Assembly: GCA_937132145.1 (NCBI GenBank)
Contig: CAKZNY010000059.1
Span: 1-9,019 of the forward strand
DNA: 9,019 bases
From: an uncultured Paracoccaceae bacterium
GTDB taxonomy: Bacteria > Pseudomonadota > Alphaproteobacteria > Rhodobacterales > Rhodobacteraceae
Direction of reading: 5' to 3'
Positions 5,994-9,019 of this stretch are shown here, one piece after another. Each line of letters begins with the position of its first letter. Position 1 is the stretch's first letter. Under the pieces are notes generated by a model. That model saw only the letters and a program-made list of their open reading frames with translations. It was not told where the DNA came from and made no database searches. Both the position numbers and the translations under genes were made by a program.

Positions 5994-7331
5994 ATGCCAA
6001 ACGACGCGCAAACGCATGGGATCGCGGACCACCGCCTAAGCCCGCCGGACTATGCCGATAACTTTTCTGACCTGCACGCACCGCTGTCGGATCACGAAGC
6101 GCTTGTCGCCGCAGATCGTTGCTATTTCTGCCACGACGCGCCCTGCATGGACGCCTGCCCGACCACCATCGATATTCCGCTGTTTATCCGGCAAATCTCG
6201 ACGGGAACGGCGGATTCAGCGGCGAACACGATCTTCTCGCAAAACATTCTTGGCGGCATGTGCGCCCGCGTTTGCCCGACCGAAACCCTGTGCGAAGAAG
6301 TTTGCGTTCGCGAGACGGCCGAGGGCAAACCGGTTTTGATCGGTCTGTTGCAACGCTATGCGACCGACGGAATGATGGCCAAAGCCCACCCCTTCAGTCG
6401 CGCGGCGGACACTGGCAAAAAGATCGCCGTCATTGGCGCTGGCCCTGCCGGTCTGGCCTGTGCGCACCGCCTGTCATTGAACGGCCATACGGTTACGGTT
6501 TTCGATGCCCGCACCAAGGGCGGCGGCCTGAATGAATTCGGGATTGCCGCGTATAAGTCAGTGGACGATTTCGCCCAATCCGAGGTTACGTGGCTTTTGT
6601 CCATCGGCGGGATTGATATGAAATACGACACCGCACTTGGTAACGGCCTGTCCATTGACGCACTGAAAGCAGATTACGACGCGGTATTTCTGGGTATCGG
6701 CTTAAGTGGTGTGAACGCGCTGCGGGCCGAGGGCGAGGACAAAGACAACGTCCGTGACGCCGTTGATTTCATCGAGGATTTGCGCCAAGCGCCTGATCTC
6801 GGAACGCTCAAAGTTGGTCGCCACGTCGTGGTTATCGGCGGCGGCATGACGGCGGTGGATGCTGCTGTGCAGTCCAAATTATTGGGCGCTGAGAACGTCA
6901 CGATGGTGTATCGCCGTGGAAAGGGCCGCATGAGCGCCTCGGGGTTTGAACAGGAACTGGCTACCAGCAAAGGCGTGCGGATTATCTACAATGCCGCCCC
7001 TCTGCGCGTTATCGGAAACGGCGCGGCGCAGGCGGTGGAATTTGCCTATACGCATACCGTGGATGGCAAACTGGAGAACACAGGCGAGACGTTTACGATT
7101 GCCGCCGATCAGGTCTTCAAGGCTATCGGCCAGACGCTGGACGGGGCGCCCAAAGGGTTGAAACTGAGCGGTGGCAAGATCAAGGTTGATGCGGTTGGAC
7201 AAACCTCTGATCCGGCGATTTGGGCGGGTGGCGATTGCGCCTCTGGTGGCGATGACCTGACGGTTACCGCCGTGGCCGAAGGGCGCGATGCGGCCGACGA
7301 TATTCACAAAACATTAACGGCGGAGGGCTGA
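5994..7331 (+). CDS. preT: NAD-dependent dihydropyrimidine dehydrogenase subunit PreT
   Basis: Electron-input subunit of the bacterial enzyme that interconverts uracil/thymine and their 5,6-dihydro forms; it takes electrons from NAD(P)H through FAD and Fe-S clusters to PreA. At 445 residues it matches the N-terminal half of mammalian DPD and the glutamate synthase small-subunit fold. The N-terminal Fe-S domain has C43-x2-C46-x4-C51-x3-C55 and C94-x5-C100-x3-C104, with Gln120 at the spacing of the unusual glutamine ligand of mammalian DPD (Q156). The FAD Rossmann motif GAGPAG is at 148-153, the NAD(P) motif GGGMTA at 282-287, and a final flavin motif AGGDCASGGDDLTVTAVAEG at 411-430. It is followed after 3 bases by preA, clearly one operon. 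A GltD-like protein is the alternative on fold alone, but the pairing with preA settles it. Confidence 0.94.
   Translation: MPNDAQTHGIADHRLSPPDYADNFSDLHAPLSDHEALVAADRCYFCHDAPCMDACPTTIDIPLFIRQISTGTADSAANTIFSQNILGGMCARVCPTETLCEEVCVRETAEGKPVLIGLLQRYATDGMMAKAHPFSRAADTGKKIAVIGAGPAGLACAHRLSLNGHTVTVFDARTKGGGLNEFGIAAYKSVDDFAQSEVTWLLSIGGIDMKYDTALGNGLSIDALKADYDAVFLGIGLSGVNALRAEGEDKDNVRDAVDFIEDLRQAPDLGTLKVGRHVVVIGGGMTAVDAAVQSKLLGAENVTMVYRRGKGRMSASGFEQELATSKGVRIIYNAAPLRVIGNGAAQAVEFAYTHTVDGKLENTGETFTIAADQVFKAIGQTLDGAPKGLKLSGGKIKVDAVGQTSDPAIWAGGDCASGGDDLTVTAVAEGRDAADDIHKTLTAEG
7322..7327 (+). promoter_or_regulatory. preA ribosome binding site inside the preT end
   Basis: GGAGGG lies within the last preT codons, 7 bases before the preA ATG at 7335. 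The stop and start are 3 bases apart, a layout typical of translational coupling and equal production of two subunits. Confidence 0.75.
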
Positions 7332-7334
7332 ATT

Positions 7335-8633
7335 ATGGCTGATCTGACAAGCAATTTCATTGGCATTAAATCCCCGAACCCGTTCTGGCTGGCCTCGGCC
7401 CCGCCAACGGATAAGGAATACAACGTTCGCCGCGCTTTTGAAGCTGGCTGGGGCGGCGTTGTGTGGAAAACGCTGGGCGAAGAAGGCCCGCCAATCGTTA
7501 ACGTAAACGGTCCGCGCTATGGCGGGATTTACAGTGGTGACCGTCGTTTGATCGGTTTGAACAACATCGAACTGATTACCGACCGCCCGTTGCAACAGAA
7601 CCTGCGCGAGATCAAAGCCGTCAAACGGGACTATCCCGACCGCGCGATGATCGTCTCGCTGATGGTGCCTTGCGAGGAAGAGGCATGGAAAACCATCCTC
7701 CCCGTTGTCGAGGAAACCGGCGCTGACGGGATCGAGCTGAACTTCGGCTGCCCGCACGGCATGGCCGAACGCGGTATGGGCGCGGCCGTGGGGCAAGTGC
7801 CGGAATACATCGAAATGGTGACGCGCTGGTGCAAACAATACACCCGCATGCCGGTGATCGTGAAGCTGACCCCGAACATCACCGACATCCGCATGCCAGC
7901 CGAGGCCGCAATGCGGGGCGGGGCCGATGCGGTTAGCCTTATCAACACGATCAACTCGATCACATCCGTGAATTTGGACACGTTCACCCCCGAACCCACG
8001 ATTGACGGTTGGGGGGCGCACGGTGGTTATTGTGGCCCTGCGGTGAAACCGATTGCGCTGAACATGGTGGCCGAGATTGCCCGCAACGAGGCAACCGCCA
8101 ACCTGCAAATATCCGGCATTGGCGGGATCAGCACATGGCGCGACGCCGCAGAATTCATGGCGCTGGGGGCTGGCAACGTGCAAGTGTGTACGGCCGCGAT
8201 GACCTACGGTTTCAAAATCGTGCAAGAGATGATCTCGGGCCTGTCGCAGTATATGGATGAACACGAAATGACCTCGACCTCCGAGATCGTCGGGCGTGCG
8301 GTTCCCAATGCCAAAGACTGGCAGGATCTGAACCTGAACTATATCGCCAAAGCCAAGATCGACCAAGATCTATGCATCAAATGTGGTCGATGTTTTGCCG
8401 CCTGCGAGGACACCTCGCACCAAGCCATCAGCATGTCGGATGACCGTGTATTCGAGGTCAAAAACGACGAATGCATCGCCTGTAACCTGTGTGTTCTGGT
8501 ATGCCCGGTTGAAAACTGCATCTCGATGGAGCAACAGGCCGCAGGCACAATTGACGAGCGCACCGGCAAAGTGGTCGAGGCCGAATACGCCAACTGGACC
8601 ACCCACCCCAACAACCCGTCAAGCGTGATGTGA
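7335..8633 (+). CDS. preA: NAD-dependent dihydropyrimidine dehydrogenase subunit PreA
   Basis: Catalytic subunit holding FMN and the pyrimidine site; with PreT it catalyses the first step of reductive uracil and thymine breakdown in the cytoplasm. The 432 residues comprise a dihydroorotate dehydrogenase-like TIM barrel (about 1-310) and a C-terminal 2[4Fe-4S] ferredoxin domain with C347, C350, C353, C357 and C380, C383, C386, C390. Residues equal to the mammalian DPD active site can be placed: N77 (in NNIELI), N136 and the general-acid Cys139 (NFGCPHGMAERGMG), K177 (VKLTPN), and N204/T205 (INTINS). The glycine-rich FMN phosphate region is near 261-265 and 278-280. The protein should therefore be fully active. 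No dihydropyrimidinase or ureidopropionase gene lies within the window; they would complete the pathway elsewhere. Confidence 0.96.
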   Translation: MADLTSNFIGIKSPNPFWLASAPPTDKEYNVRRAFEAGWGGVVWKTLGEEGPPIVNVNGPRYGGIYSGDRRLIGLNNIELITDRPLQQNLREIKAVKRDYPDRAMIVSLMVPCEEEAWKTILPVVEETGADGIELNFGCPHGMAERGMGAAVGQVPEYIEMVTRWCKQYTRMPVIVKLTPNITDIRMPAEAAMRGGADAVSLINTINSITSVNLDTFTPEPTIDGWGAHGGYCGPAVKPIALNMVAEIARNEATANLQISGIGGISTWRDAAEFMALGAGNVQVCTAAMTYGFKIVQEMISGLSQYMDEHEMTSTSEIVGRAVPNAKDWQDLNLNYIAKAKIDQDLCIKCGRCFAACEDTSHQAISMSDDRVFEVKNDECIACNLCVLVCPVENCISMEQQAAGTIDERTGKVVEAEYANWTTHPNNPSSVM

Positions 8634-8666
8634 ATGTGATGCCGGATGATTGTTAGACAAAATACG

Positions 8667-8686
8667 CCCTCGCAGTAAGTGCGGGG
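8667..8686 (+). terminator. Weak hairpin after preA
   Basis: CCC-T-CGCA and TGCG-GGG pair around GTAAG with one bulged base, 33 bases after the preA stop. No T-run follows, so it is a poor intrinsic terminator and may be only an RNA 3' end structure. The rest of the 230 bases between preA and the next gene (8634-8863) shows no gene I can support and no clear promoter. Confidence 0.3.
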
Positions 8687-8863
8687 ACACTTTACATCAA
8701 GCGCACGCCCTTTATTACCATGACCAGATAACAAACTGAAATCCAGACGCGCACGACGCAGCAGTATCATATTTAGGGGCGCTACTATTTCATACGCACT
8801 CGGATTTTCATTTAACGAATTAAGGACATTTTTCATAGAAAACGTGCAGTTTGGAACTACGGA

Positions 8864-9019
8864 ATGAGTGCTACCTCCCAAGCCATGCGCGGTCATGCAG
8901 CTATGCTGCTGTTCTCGGTGCTCGTGGCGGGGTCGTTTTCGCTTGGCAGTATCGCGGCCCCTTTGATTGTACCAGCGGCGCTGAACGCATTACAGTTTCT
9001 TGTCGCCTCCGCGATGATG
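8864..9019 (+). CDS. DMT/EamA-family transporter, N-terminal fragment
   Basis: The ATG at 8864 opens a frame running to the window edge, 52 codons with no stop. After a short polar start (MSATSQAMRGH) comes a long hydrophobic stretch (AAMLLFSVLVAGSFSLG...APLIVPAALNALQFLVASAMM). The pattern, a first membrane helix with V-A-G-S-F-S-L-G, then APLI-PAALNALQFLVAS entering the second helix, is characteristic of drug/metabolite transporters of the EamA family, which are inner-membrane exporters with ten helices. The ribosome binding site is weak (ACGGA just before the ATG). The transported substrate cannot be told from this fragment. It is on the same strand as preTA but 230 bases away, so probably a separate unit. 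Confidence 0.7.
   Translation, partial: MSATSQAMRGHAAMLLFSVLVAGSFSLGSIAAPLIVPAALNALQFLVASAMM

Noticed and set aside
7314..8366. 350-residue open frame antisense to preA
   Set aside because: Long antisense frames are common opposite GC-rich genes. The translation is His/Arg/Val-rich with no domain, and the sense strand encodes a complete, conserved PreA.
8650..8660. Short inverted repeat TTGT-TAG-ACAA after preA
   Set aside because: Four-base arms are expected by chance and there is no T-run or other sign of function.
8339..8896. 185-residue open frame opposite the preA end and the following gap
   Set aside because: Most of it is antisense to the preA ferredoxin domain. It has no ribosome binding site or recognisable motif, and its N-terminal part overlaps the start of the DMT transporter on the other strand.

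Overview
This window looks like a chromosomal segment of an alphaproteobacterium, most likely of the Rhodobacteraceae (Rhodobacterales). The reasons are moderately high GC, the protein families, and above all the divergent pairing of propionyl-CoA carboxylase genes with a PccR-type (ScfR family) regulator, an arrangement known from Rhodobacter sphaeroides. No sign of a mobile element, CRISPR array, tRNA or rRNA was found, and gene density is normal for a core metabolic region.

Left half, minus strand, read right to left: pccB (2860-4392, carboxyltransferase subunit), a 123-residue protein of unknown function (2481-2852) whose ribosome binding site overlaps the pccB stop codon, a 64-residue glycine-rich lipoprotein (2162-2356), and pccA (58-2058, biotin carboxylase plus biotin carrier). 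PccA and PccB together carboxylate propionyl-CoA to methylmalonyl-CoA. Between the lipoprotein gene and pccA lies a compact run of three hairpins; the last resembles an intrinsic terminator and sits just upstream of pccA.

Centre: pccR (4512-5921, plus strand) is transcribed away from pccB. The short space between them holds a cluster of TTGCAA-type palindromes, including one TTTGCAAA-N4-ATTGCAAA pair. This is the expected kind of operator for PccR and probably controls both directions.

Right half, plus strand: preT (5994-7331) and preA (7335-8633), separated by 3 bases, encode the two subunits of the bacterial NAD-dependent dihydropyrimidine dehydrogenase, the first step of reductive uracil/thymine breakdown. 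The ligands expected from mammalian DPD (Fe-S cysteines and glutamine, catalytic cysteine, substrate asparagines) can be seen. After 230 bases without a clear gene, the window ends in the first 52 codons of a probable DMT/EamA-family membrane transporter (8864-9019).

The two pathways may be linked: thymine breakdown gives beta-aminoisobutyrate, which can lead to propionyl-CoA, the substrate of PccAB. The sequence shows only adjacency. I saw no convincing evidence of a wholly new system. The most unusual points are the hairpin run inside the pcc gene cluster, the two unassigned small genes between pccB and pccA, and the operator cluster abutting the pccR start.
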